Source: an uncultured Alistipes sp.
Lineage (GTDB): Bacteria > Bacteroidota > Bacteroidia > Bacteroidales > Rikenellaceae
Assembly: GCA_900770585.1 (NCBI GenBank)
Contig: CAAGKW010000287.1
Span: 1-6,827, forward strand
Direction of reading: 5' to 3'
DNA: 6,827 nt
Position numbers and translations under genes: made by a program. Positions within the stretch are counted from its first letter, which is position 1. Every line of letters begins with the position of its first letter. Of this stretch, positions 1 through 5,985 are shown piece by piece. The notes under the pieces are model-generated. The model had not been told where the DNA came from and ran no database searches. It saw only the letters and a program-made list of their open reading frames with translations.

Positions 1-80
1 ATGGGCATATTGTAACCCGCAAACTCGGCCATCTTGGCACCTGCTGCGATGTGATACTTGGTGAATGGAGTGATTTTCAT
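1..80 (-). CDS. gcvT: Glycine cleavage system T protein (aminomethyltransferase), N-terminal fragment
   Basis: Partial gene running off the left edge; only the first 26 codons are present. They read [17 protein letters not shown], then [10 protein letters not shown]. This is the typical opening of the glycine cleavage T protein, where a 'TPF..xH...GAKM.xFAGYxMP' segment starts the folate-binding domain. By family knowledge the enzyme takes the aminomethyl group from the lipoyl H protein, transfers the methylene to tetrahydrofolate and releases ammonia in the cytoplasm. The ATG at 78-80 fits the family start exactly. It lies 26 bp after the stop of the GNAT-like gene on the same strand, and that A/T-rich gap holds no TAnnTTTG element and no hairpin, so I infer co-transcription. 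The leader before the ATG is A-rich without a Shine-Dalgarno sequence, as is usual in Bacteroidetes. Family assignment is firm although short. Confidence 0.9.
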   Translation of the reverse strand, partial: MKITPFTKYHIAAGAKMAEFAGYNMP

Positions 81-106
81 TGTGTTATAGTTTTTTAAAT
101 TTTAGA

Positions 107-1351
107 TTATTTCTCGGTTGCAGTGTCGGTCGCAGGGGCTGTTGCGGCAGGTCGCTCGCGGCGTTTGAGCGCCAACGAGGGGCAACGCTTGAACTCCTTC
201 GTGCGATCGAACAGATAGCGATAGGTGACGTGTTGCTTGTGGCGGTTGGCGCAGACAAACTTCTCGACCATACGCATCATCACGGGGTTGAAATCGCCAA
301 TCCAAGCCAATTCGAGCGACGTGTAGGGCTGGTGTCCCTTCTCGACAATCTTCTCGAAGGCGCGCATCATACCCGACTCGACACCCTTACCCTGCTGCTC
401 GGGCGTAACGCCAAAGATCAGTCCAAAGGCACGATCGACCTTCTTGGCAACTTTCAGTTCCCACAGGAAACGCAACTTGTTGACAATACCAAACTTACCG
501 TTGAACTTACCGATAATGCGGTTGATATCGGGGATCATAATGAAGAATCCGATCGGCTCATCGTTATAGTAGGCGAAATAGACCAGCTCGGGGTCGATAA
601 TCGGGCGCAACGAGTTCATCAACTTGCGAGCGTGCGCCTCGTCCATCTGCGGAACACCCGTGAACATCGACCACGCCTTGTTATAGACCGAACGGAAGTC
701 CTCGATCACGCGATCCAGATCCTCCATTCGGATATGCTCGAAACGGTATTCGGGTTGCTCCTCCAATCGTTTCACGCGGGCATAGACCGCCTCGGACATC
801 GTTCCTGCGCTGATCTCGCGGGCGTAGGTATGCTGATTGAAGTAGGTCTGGAAGCCGTACTCCTCGAAAAAGGCCTGATAGTAAGGCATATTGTAGGGGT
901 TGGCGTAGAGCGGTTGGTGCTCGAAACCATTGATGAGCAGACCCCACCATTGGTCGCGCGAGCCGAAGTTGATCGGACCGTCCATCGCCTCCATACCATT
1001 CTCGGCGAGCCACTCGCGTGCCGCATCGAAGAGCGCAAAGGCCACCTCGCGATTGTCGATCGACTCGAAGAATCCACAACCGCCCGTCGGTTGCTCGTTG
1101 TCGAGCATTGCGGTTTTGCGGTTGAAAAATGCTGCGATGCGACCTACACACTTGCCCTTCTGGTCGATAGCCAGCCAGCGACGCGCCTGGCCGCCATCGA
1201 ACGAGTCGTTGCGCGCGGGATCGAACACCGAACGAATGTCATCATCGAACGGGCAGACCCACTGCGGCGTAGCTTTGTACAACCGTTTAGGCAGGTCGAG
1301 GAACTCGCGCTCGTCGCGTGGCGAGCAGACAACCTTCAAAGTATAGCTCAT
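107..1351 (-). CDS. Tandem GNAT-like acyltransferase family protein (414 aa), function unknown
   Basis: A soluble 414-residue protein with no signal peptide or membrane segment. It looks like two GNAT folds in a row. The N-terminal half has a beta strand GRIAAFFN (70-77), a helix near 101-117 and a motif-B-like segment, NMPYYQAFFEEYGF (154-167). The C-terminal half has DEPIGFF (264-270), a good acetyl-CoA pyrophosphate loop VTPEQQGKGVESGM (315-328) and a second motif-B-like stretch, IGDFNPVMMRMVEKF (351-365). Only the second half has a convincing Q-x-x-G-x-G CoA loop, so it is the likelier catalytic half. The C-terminus (about 397-414) is a disordered Ala/Thr/Pro tail. Similar proteins of about 370-410 aa are annotated as hypothetical or GNAT N-acetyltransferase (YghO-like), and the substrate is unknown. 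The ATG at 1349-1351 lies just downstream of a TATATTTG promoter element, and gcvT follows 26 bp after the stop. Confident as a gene, moderate on the fold, no claim on substrate. Confidence 0.85.
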   Translation of the reverse strand: MSYTLKVVCSPRDEREFLDLPKRLYKATPQWVCPFDDDIRSVFDPARNDSFDGGQARRWLAIDQKGKCVGRIAAFFNRKTAMLDNEQPTGGCGFFESIDNREVAFALFDAAREWLAENGMEAMDGPINFGSRDQWWGLLINGFEHQPLYANPYNMPYYQAFFEEYGFQTYFNQHTYAREISAGTMSEAVYARVKRLEEQPEYRFEHIRMEDLDRVIEDFRSVYNKAWSMFTGVPQMDEAHARKLMNSLRPIIDPELVYFAYYNDEPIGFFIMIPDINRIIGKFNGKFGIVNKLRFLWELKVAKKVDRAFGLIFGVTPEQQGKGVESGMMRAFEKIVEKGHQPYTSLELAWIGDFNPVMMRMVEKFVCANRHKQHVTYRYLFDRTKEFKRCPSLALKRRERPAATAPATDTATEK

Positions 1352-1376
1352 AACTGCGGAATTTTCTTGAAAAATC

Positions 1377-1408
1377 TTAGCAAATATAGCGATTATTTTT
1401 TACTTTTG
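1377..1408 (+). promoter_or_regulatory. Predicted Bacteroidetes promoter for the receiver/ATP-grasp gene
   Basis: TACTTTTG at 1401-1408 matches the TAnnTTTG -7 consensus. TTAG at 1377-1380 is a 3-of-4 match to the -33 TTTG with a 20-bp spacer, which is in the accepted range. Transcription would start near 1413-1416, leaving a leader of only about 15 bases before the ATG at 1430. The -33 match is directly next to the -7 element of the divergent GNAT promoter. Confidence 0.5.
1381..1388 (-). promoter_or_regulatory. Predicted Bacteroidetes -7 promoter element for the GNAT gene
   Basis: Reading leftward, the sequence is TATATTTG, an exact match to the Bacteroidetes -7 consensus TAnnTTTG. It would place the transcript start about 20-25 bases before the ATG at 1351. 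No clear TTTG -33 element is seen at the expected 19-21 bp further upstream, so the call rests on the -7 element and its position. Confidence 0.5.
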
Positions 1409-1429
1409 TCTGCATAGACGCGAATTAAT

Positions 1430-4411
1430 ATGATGGACAACACAATTTATTCGACCCCGAGTGGCGAGGCGTGCAACGTGCCTTTCCGATTTATGCGCCA
1501 CCGAATCCACAAAATCCTGCTCGTATGTTGCAGCTACGACGGCTATATCCTCGAAGAGGACGGCCGCATCGAAGCGCAGATCAACCAAGAGTATATGGAC
1601 CTCAATATGAGCAACCCTCCCTCGCTGACGCGCGTCAGTTCGACCTCGGAGGCGTTGGAGCGATTGGAGTCGGAGGGTGGTTTCGACTTCATTCTGACGA
1701 TGTACAACGTGGGTGAGCCCGATGTGTTTGCCTTCTCGCGCATCGTCAAGGAGCGCTATCCGAAGGTGCCCGTGGTGTTGCTGACCAGCTTCTCGAAGGA
1801 TATCTATCGCCGTATCGAGGAGCAGGACCGCACGGCTCTCGACTACATCTTCTGCTGGCACGGCAATGCCGACCTGATCATCGCCATCATCAAGCTCATC
1901 GAGGACCGAATGAATGCCGACAAGGATATTTTGGAGGGTGGCGTGCAGTCGATTCTGCTGGTCGAGGACTCGATCCGCTACTACTCGACCTACCTGCCCG
2001 CGATCTACAAACTTGTGTTGTTGCAAAATAGTGAGTTCCTGAAAGATGCCTACAACGAGCAGCAGCAGATTCTGCGTAAGCGTGCCCGTCCGAAGATCCT
2101 GTTGGCAACCAACTACCAAGACGCCGTGCGGATCTACCAGCGCTACAAAAACAACCTGCTGGGCGTCATCTCGGACGTCGGATTTCCGCTCCACCCGACC
2201 GATCGCTCGTCGGATGAGAAGAAGGACGCAGGCATCGACCTCAGCCGCTTGATCCGCGACGACAATCCGCTGATGCCCATTCTGTTGCAGTCGTCCGAGG
2301 AGTGTTTCGAGGCTGACGCAAAGGAGCTTGGTGTGGGGTTCATCAACAAGGGTTCGAAGTCGCTGCACGAGGAGCTGGCCGACTATATTGAGCGCGAATT
2401 TGCCTTTGGCGATTTCGTCTTTAAGGATCCTACGGACGGCACCTTCATTGGTCGCGCCAAGGATCTGCGCGATATGCAAAAGTTGATTGCCGACATCCCC
2501 GACTCGGTGTTCGAGTATCACACCTCGCAAAACCACCTCTCGAAGTGGCTCTATGCGCGTGGTCTGTTCCCGCTTGCGGCCTCGATCCGCGCCCTCAACC
2601 GCGACCACTTCGACTCGATCGAGGATCACCGACTCAAACTCGTTGCGCTGATTCGCGACTACCGCACAATGCTCGGTCAGGGCGTGGTGGCGCGTTTCGA
2701 TAAGGATTCGTATAGCAGTGCCATTGGTTTCGCCCGCCTGGGCGAGGGCTCGTTAGGTGGCAAGGCACGCGGTTTGGCGTTCATCAACAGTATGTTGCAG
2801 AAGTACCACGAGTACAACAAATACGATGACATTCGAATTCTGATCCCGCGCACGATCGTCATCGCAACCGACTATTTCGACCGCTTCATCAAGGAGAACG
2901 GTCTGCAATATGTTGTTTCGACCGATATGAGCGACGAGGAGTTGCTGTCGGAGTTCGTGGCCTCGCGCCTGCCCGAGCAGCTCATCTCGGAGCTGAAAGC
3001 CTATCTGGCAACGGTCGACTATCCGTTGGCGGTGCGTTCGTCATCGAAGTTGGAAGACTCACATTACCAACCCTTTGCGGGCATCTACTCGACCTATATG
3101 ATCCCCAACACCGAGGACAAGAGCCAGATGTTGCGTCTGCTGAGCAAGGCGATCAAGAGCGTCTATGCCTCGGTCTATTTCGCCGCCAGCCGTGCATATA
3201 TCGCCACCTCGTCGAACTTGCTGAGCGAGGAGAAGATGGCGGTCATCGTGCAACAGGTGTGCGGTACGTTGGAAGATGGCTATTTCTTCCCGACGCTGTC
3301 GGGTGTGGCGCGCTCGATCAACCACTACCCCATTGGCGACGAACGCCCCGAGGAGGGTATTGTGAACATCGCCCTCGGTCTGGGTAAGATGGTTGTCGAT
3401 GGCGGGCAGACGCTCCGTTTCTCGCCCCACTACCCGCAGAAGGCGTTGCAGACCTCGACCCTCGAACTGACTCTGCGCGACACCCAGCGCGAGTTCTATG
3501 CGCTCGATATGCGACCTTCGTCGTTCCATATTTCGAGCGACGATTCGGTCAATCTGGCGCGTCTGACCGTTGCCGACCACTCGTCGATGCGCAATGTGCA
3601 GCACGCCTCATCGACGTGGAATATGCTCGAAAACACAATCAGCGAATCACCCTTCGACAAGGGTCGTAAACTCGTAACTTTCAATCGAATACTTAAATAT
3701 GGCTCGTTCCCGCTGGCACAGATAATCGAGAACCTGCTGGCGATGGGCGAGCAGGAGATGCGCTGCCCCGTTGAGATGGAGTTTGCCGTGAATCTCGACG
3801 TCAAGGCGGGTCAGAAAAAGATCTTCAACTTCTTGCAGATCCGCCCCATCATCTCGACCAACGACGACATCTCGACGCAGTGGGACGAACATAGCGGCGA
3901 CGGCGCACTGATCTATGCCGAACGCGCGTTAGGCGTGGGTGCAATGCACGGCATCTCGGACATCATCTACGTCAAACCGCAGGTCTTCGACAATCTGCGC
4001 ACCGAGCAGATCGCCACCGAGCTGCTCAACCTCAATCTGCGTATGCGCGACGAGGGGCGTGGCTACGTGTTGGTCGGTCCGGGCCGTTGGGGTTCGAGCG
4101 ACCCCTTCCTGGGTATTCCGGTCAAGTGGTCGCACATATCCGAGGCGAGGGTCATTGTCGAGTGCGGATTGGAGAACTTCCGCGTCGAGCCGAGCCAGGG
4201 AACGCACTTCTTCCAAAACGTCACTTCGCTCGGAATCGGCTACCTCACGATCAACCCGTTCGAGGGCGACGGAGCGTTCGACATCGATCGATTGGACGCA
4301 ATGACAGCCACGGAGGAGGGTGAATTTTTGCGACGTGTGAGCTTCGAGGAGCCGCTGACCGTCTATATTGATGGCCGAAATAACCGCGGAGTGGTCAAAA
4401 TCGCAAAATAA
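1430..4411 (+). CDS. Two-receiver / PPDK-type ATP-grasp fusion protein (PEP synthase-like), 993 aa
   Basis: Large cytoplasmic multidomain protein. Residues 26-160 are a receiver-like fold without the acidic pair, phospho-acceptor Asp or Lys. Residues 172-320 are a second receiver with E179/D180, D249, S288 and K307 in place, plus a long insertion (about 200-240). Residues 321-420 are a helical linker with an SQNHLSKWLYARG motif (366-378). Residues 425-807 resemble the N-terminal ATP-grasp domain of PEP synthase and pyruvate phosphate dikinase: SLGGKARG (441-448), LAVRSSSKLED (533-543), FAGIYSTY (549-556), MEFAVN (783-788) and LQIRPI (802-807). Residues 808-993 hold VGPGRWGSS (882-890) and SQGTHFFQN (922-930). 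The canonical GG-x-TSHAA phosphohistidine motif and the PEP/pyruvate TIM barrel are absent, so PEP synthase activity should not be assumed. Automated annotation would probably say 'phosphoenolpyruvate synthase' or 'PEP/pyruvate-binding protein'. The start is one of two adjacent ATGs, close behind a good promoter. Function unknown. Confidence 0.9.
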   Translation: MMDNTIYSTPSGEACNVPFRFMRHRIHKILLVCCSYDGYILEEDGRIEAQINQEYMDLNMSNPPSLTRVSSTSEALERLESEGGFDFILTMYNVGEPDVFAFSRIVKERYPKVPVVLLTSFSKDIYRRIEEQDRTALDYIFCWHGNADLIIAIIKLIEDRMNADKDILEGGVQSILLVEDSIRYYSTYLPAIYKLVLLQNSEFLKDAYNEQQQILRKRARPKILLATNYQDAVRIYQRYKNNLLGVISDVGFPLHPTDRSSDEKKDAGIDLSRLIRDDNPLMPILLQSSEECFEADAKELGVGFINKGSKSLHEELADYIEREFAFGDFVFKDPTDGTFIGRAKDLRDMQKLIADIPDSVFEYHTSQNHLSKWLYARGLFPLAASIRALNRDHFDSIEDHRLKLVALIRDYRTMLGQGVVARFDKDSYSSAIGFARLGEGSLGGKARGLAFINSMLQKYHEYNKYDDIRILIPRTIVIATDYFDRFIKENGLQYVVSTDMSDEELLSEFVASRLPEQLISELKAYLATVDYPLAVRSSSKLEDSHYQPFAGIYSTYMIPNTEDKSQMLRLLSKAIKSVYASVYFAASRAYIATSSNLLSEEKMAVIVQQVCGTLEDGYFFPTLSGVARSINHYPIGDERPEEGIVNIALGLGKMVVDGGQTLRFSPHYPQKALQTSTLELTLRDTQREFYALDMRPSSFHISSDDSVNLARLTVADHSSMRNVQHASSTWNMLENTISESPFDKGRKLVTFNRILKYGSFPLAQIIENLLAMGEQEMRCPVEMEFAVNLDVKAGQKKIFNFLQIRPIISTNDDISTQWDEHSGDGALIYAERALGVGAMHGISDIIYVKPQVFDNLRTEQIATELLNLNLRMRDEGRGYVLVGPGRWGSSDPFLGIPVKWSHISEARVIVECGLENFRVEPSQGTHFFQNVTSLGIGYLTINPFEGDGAFDIDRLDAMTATEEGEFLRRVSFEEPLTVYIDGRNNRGVVKIAK

Positions 4412-4445
4412 ATTCAAAAAAATGGCCGAAGCGAGTTACAATGTA

Positions 4446-4460
4446 TAATAAAATTTATTA
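4446..4460. repeat. 7-bp-arm inverted repeat in the gdhA promoter spacer
   Basis: TAATAAA, a central A, then TTTATTA form a perfect 7-bp inverted repeat. It ends on the first two bases of the -7 element, a position suitable for an operator. It is built only of A and T, so it could also arise by chance in this AT-rich gap. It is not followed by a T-tract and is a poor candidate for a terminator of the upstream gene. Confidence 0.35.
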
Positions 4461-4466
4461 GCTTTG
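4459..4466 (+). promoter_or_regulatory. Predicted Bacteroidetes -7 promoter element for gdhA
   Basis: TAGCTTTG matches TAnnTTTG. The best -33 candidate is a weak TTAC at 4436-4439 with a 19-bp spacer. Transcription would begin around 4472-4474, giving a leader of about 70 bases that is strongly A-rich near the start codon. A 15-bp palindrome (4446-4460) fills the spacer next to this element. Confidence 0.55.
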
Positions 4467-4480
4467 TAAACAGATTAAAA

Positions 4481-4492
4481 TCGCGTAAGCGA
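4481..4492 (+). promoter_or_regulatory. Small GNRA-loop hairpin at the start of the gdhA leader
   Basis: TCGC-GTAA-GCGA forms a 4-bp stem closed by GUAA, a stable GNRA-type tetraloop, about 8-10 bases from the predicted transcript start. The rest of the leader is A-rich and unstructured. Such 5' hairpins can protect an mRNA from decay; that role here is an inference from position only. Confidence 0.3.
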
Positions 4493-4543
4493 CTATCAAC
4501 CGAAAAACAAACGTACAATCATAAACCTAAAAACATTTAAACT

Positions 4544-5878
4544 ATGAATGTAAACAAACTTATGGCGGATCTCGAACTCCGTCATCCCGGTGAGAAAGAG
4601 TATCTTCAGGCCGTACGTGAGGTACTGATGACCGTAGAAGAGGTCTACAATCAGCACCCCGAATTCGAGGCTAACCGTATCGCTGAGCGTATCGTTGAGC
4701 CCGATCGTCAGTTCACTTTCAAGGTGACTTGGGTAGACGACAAGGGCGATGTTCAGGTTAATACCGGCTATCGTATCCAGTTCAATAACGCTATCGGTCC
4801 CTACAAGGGCGGTCTGCGTTTCCACCCCAGCGTGAATCCTTCGATCTTGAAGTTCCTCGGTTTCGAGCAGATCTTCAAGAACGCTCTGACCACTCTGCCT
4901 ATGGGCGGTGCTAAGGGTGGTTCGGACTTCAATCCTAAGGGCAAGTCGGCAGGTGAGGTTATGCGCTTCTGCCAGGCATTTATGACCGAGTTGTGGCGTC
5001 ACATCGGTCCCGAGACCGACGTTCCCGCTGGTGATATCGGCGTAGGTGGCCGCGAGATCGGTTATCTGTACGGTATGTACCGCAAGCTGGCTCGCGAGAA
5101 CACGGGCGTGCTGACCGGTAAGGGTATGACCTATGGCGGTTCGCTGATCCGTCCCGAGGCTACCGGTTTCGGTGCTGTTTACTTCCTGCGCCAGATGTTG
5201 GAGACCGCAGGCGACAACATTAAGGGTAAGGTGATCGGTATCTCGGGCTTCGGTAACGTGGCTTGGGGTGTTGCGACCAAGGCTACCGAGCTGGGCGCTA
5301 AGGTCGTAACCATTTCGGGTCCCGACGGTTACATCTATGACCCCGCAGGTCTGAACGAGGAGAAGATCGCTTATATGTTGGAGCTCCGCGCTTCGAACAA
5401 CGACGTTGTTGCTCCTTATGCTGAGAAGTTCGCAGGTTCGACCTTCTACGCAGGTCGCAAGCCCTGGGAGCAGAAGTTCGACATCGCAATGCCTTGCGCA
5501 ACTCAGAACGAGCTGAATGGCGACGACGCTAAGTCGTTGGTTGCTAACGGCGTACAGATGGTTGCTGAGGTATCGAATATGGGTTGTACTCCCGAGGCTA
5601 TCGAGACCTTCTTGGAGGCTAAGATCCCCTACGGTCCCGGTAAGGCTGTGAACGCTGGTGGCGTTGCAACTTCGGGCTTGGAGATGACTCAGAACGCACA
5701 GAAGTTGAATTGGACCGCTGCTGAGGTTGACGCTAAGCTGTTGCAGATTATGTCGTCGATCCACACCGCTTGCTTGGAGTATGGTCGTGAGGGCGAGTAC
5801 ATCAACTATATGAAGGGTGCAAACATCGCAGGCTTTATGAAGGTCGCTAAGTCGATGGTTGAGCAGGGTATCCTCTAA
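4544..5878 (+). CDS. gdhA: Glutamate dehydrogenase, hexameric type, 444 aa
   Basis: Interconverts glutamate and 2-oxoglutarate plus ammonia with a nicotinamide coenzyme, in the cytoplasm. The full length of about 445 residues fits the 50-kDa hexameric family. Substrate and catalytic residues can be matched to the Clostridium symbiosum enzyme: K88 in GPYKGG, K112 in FKN, K124 in PMGGAKGG, D164 in PAGDIGVG and S377 in VATSGLE. The Rossmann loop is SGFGNVAWG (234-242). F236, P260 and D261 match the NAD-type residues of the clostridial enzyme rather than the NADP-type E. coli enzyme, so the coenzyme may be NAD despite a likely 'NADP-specific' automatic label. The gene is rich in GCT, GGT, CGT and GTT codons compared with its neighbours, which suggests high expression. 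It is monocistronic, with its own promoter upstream and a strong terminator 24 bp after the stop. The start ATG follows an A-rich leader without a Shine-Dalgarno sequence. Confidence 0.97.
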   Translation: MNVNKLMADLELRHPGEKEYLQAVREVLMTVEEVYNQHPEFEANRIAERIVEPDRQFTFKVTWVDDKGDVQVNTGYRIQFNNAIGPYKGGLRFHPSVNPSILKFLGFEQIFKNALTTLPMGGAKGGSDFNPKGKSAGEVMRFCQAFMTELWRHIGPETDVPAGDIGVGGREIGYLYGMYRKLARENTGVLTGKGMTYGGSLIRPEATGFGAVYFLRQMLETAGDNIKGKVIGISGFGNVAWGVATKATELGAKVVTISGPDGYIYDPAGLNEEKIAYMLELRASNNDVVAPYAEKFAGSTFYAGRKPWEQKFDIAMPCATQNELNGDDAKSLVANGVQMVAEVSNMGCTPEAIETFLEAKIPYGPGKAVNAGGVATSGLEMTQNAQKLNWTAAEVDAKLLQIMSSIHTACLEYGREGEYINYMKGANIAGFMKVAKSMVEQGIL

Positions 5879-5901
5879 TCCGACTCTTCACCTCAAACGA
5901 G

Positions 5902-5934
5902 AGCCGCGTCCCGAATTGGGGCGCGGCTTTTTTT
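5902..5934 (+). terminator. Rho-independent terminator of gdhA
   Basis: An 11-bp GC-rich stem (AGCCGCGTCCC with GGGGCGCGGCT, one T-G pair) with a GAATT loop is followed at once by seven Ts (5928-5934). It starts 24 bp after the gdhA stop codon. The opposite strand has no T-tract after the hairpin, so it should stop only rightward transcription. Confidence 0.95.
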
Positions 5935-5985
5935 ATGAGGTTACCTTATGCGGGTTTCTTTATGCAGTTTCGTTATTTGGTTTTA
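5933..5985. repeat. Degenerate ~13-bp tandem repeat, four units
   Basis: Units begin at 5933, 5946, 5960 and 5973 and share a TTAT(G)nGG core followed by a T-rich half: TTATGAGGTTACC, TTATGCGGGTTTCT, TTATGCAGTTTCG and TTATTTGGTTTTA. Spacing is a regular 13-14 bp. The last unit overlaps the final codons of the convergent minus-strand gene. Weakly conserved; may be low-complexity drift. Confidence 0.3.

Noticed and set aside
80..1417. 445-residue open frame on the plus strand, antisense to the GNAT gene
   Set aside because: It exactly shadows the GNAT gene and shows no recognisable domain. The sense strand encodes clear GNAT motifs and has a fitting promoter. Rarity of TTA, CTA and TCA codons in the sense gene leaves the opposite frame open.
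1400..2629. 409-residue open frame on the minus strand, antisense to the receiver region
   Set aside because: The sense frame encodes two receiver folds with conserved residues. The antisense translation is Val/Asp/Arg-rich with no motifs, typical of a codon-bias shadow.
1430..4411. Canonical PEP synthase (ppsA) call
   Set aside because: The GG-x-TSHAA phosphohistidine motif and the C-terminal PEP/pyruvate barrel are absent, and two receivers precede the ATP-grasp, so the ppsA symbol is not justified.
4412..4458. Terminator for the receiver/ATP-grasp gene
   Set aside because: No GC stem followed by a T-tract is present between the stop and the gdhA promoter; the only palindrome is weak and all A/T. 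Read-through into gdhA cannot be excluded.
4496..5764. 422-residue open frame on the minus strand, antisense to gdhA
   Set aside because: gdhA is certain on the plus strand. The antisense product is Leu/Ser/Thr-rich with no domain, and its promoter region would lie inside gdhA.
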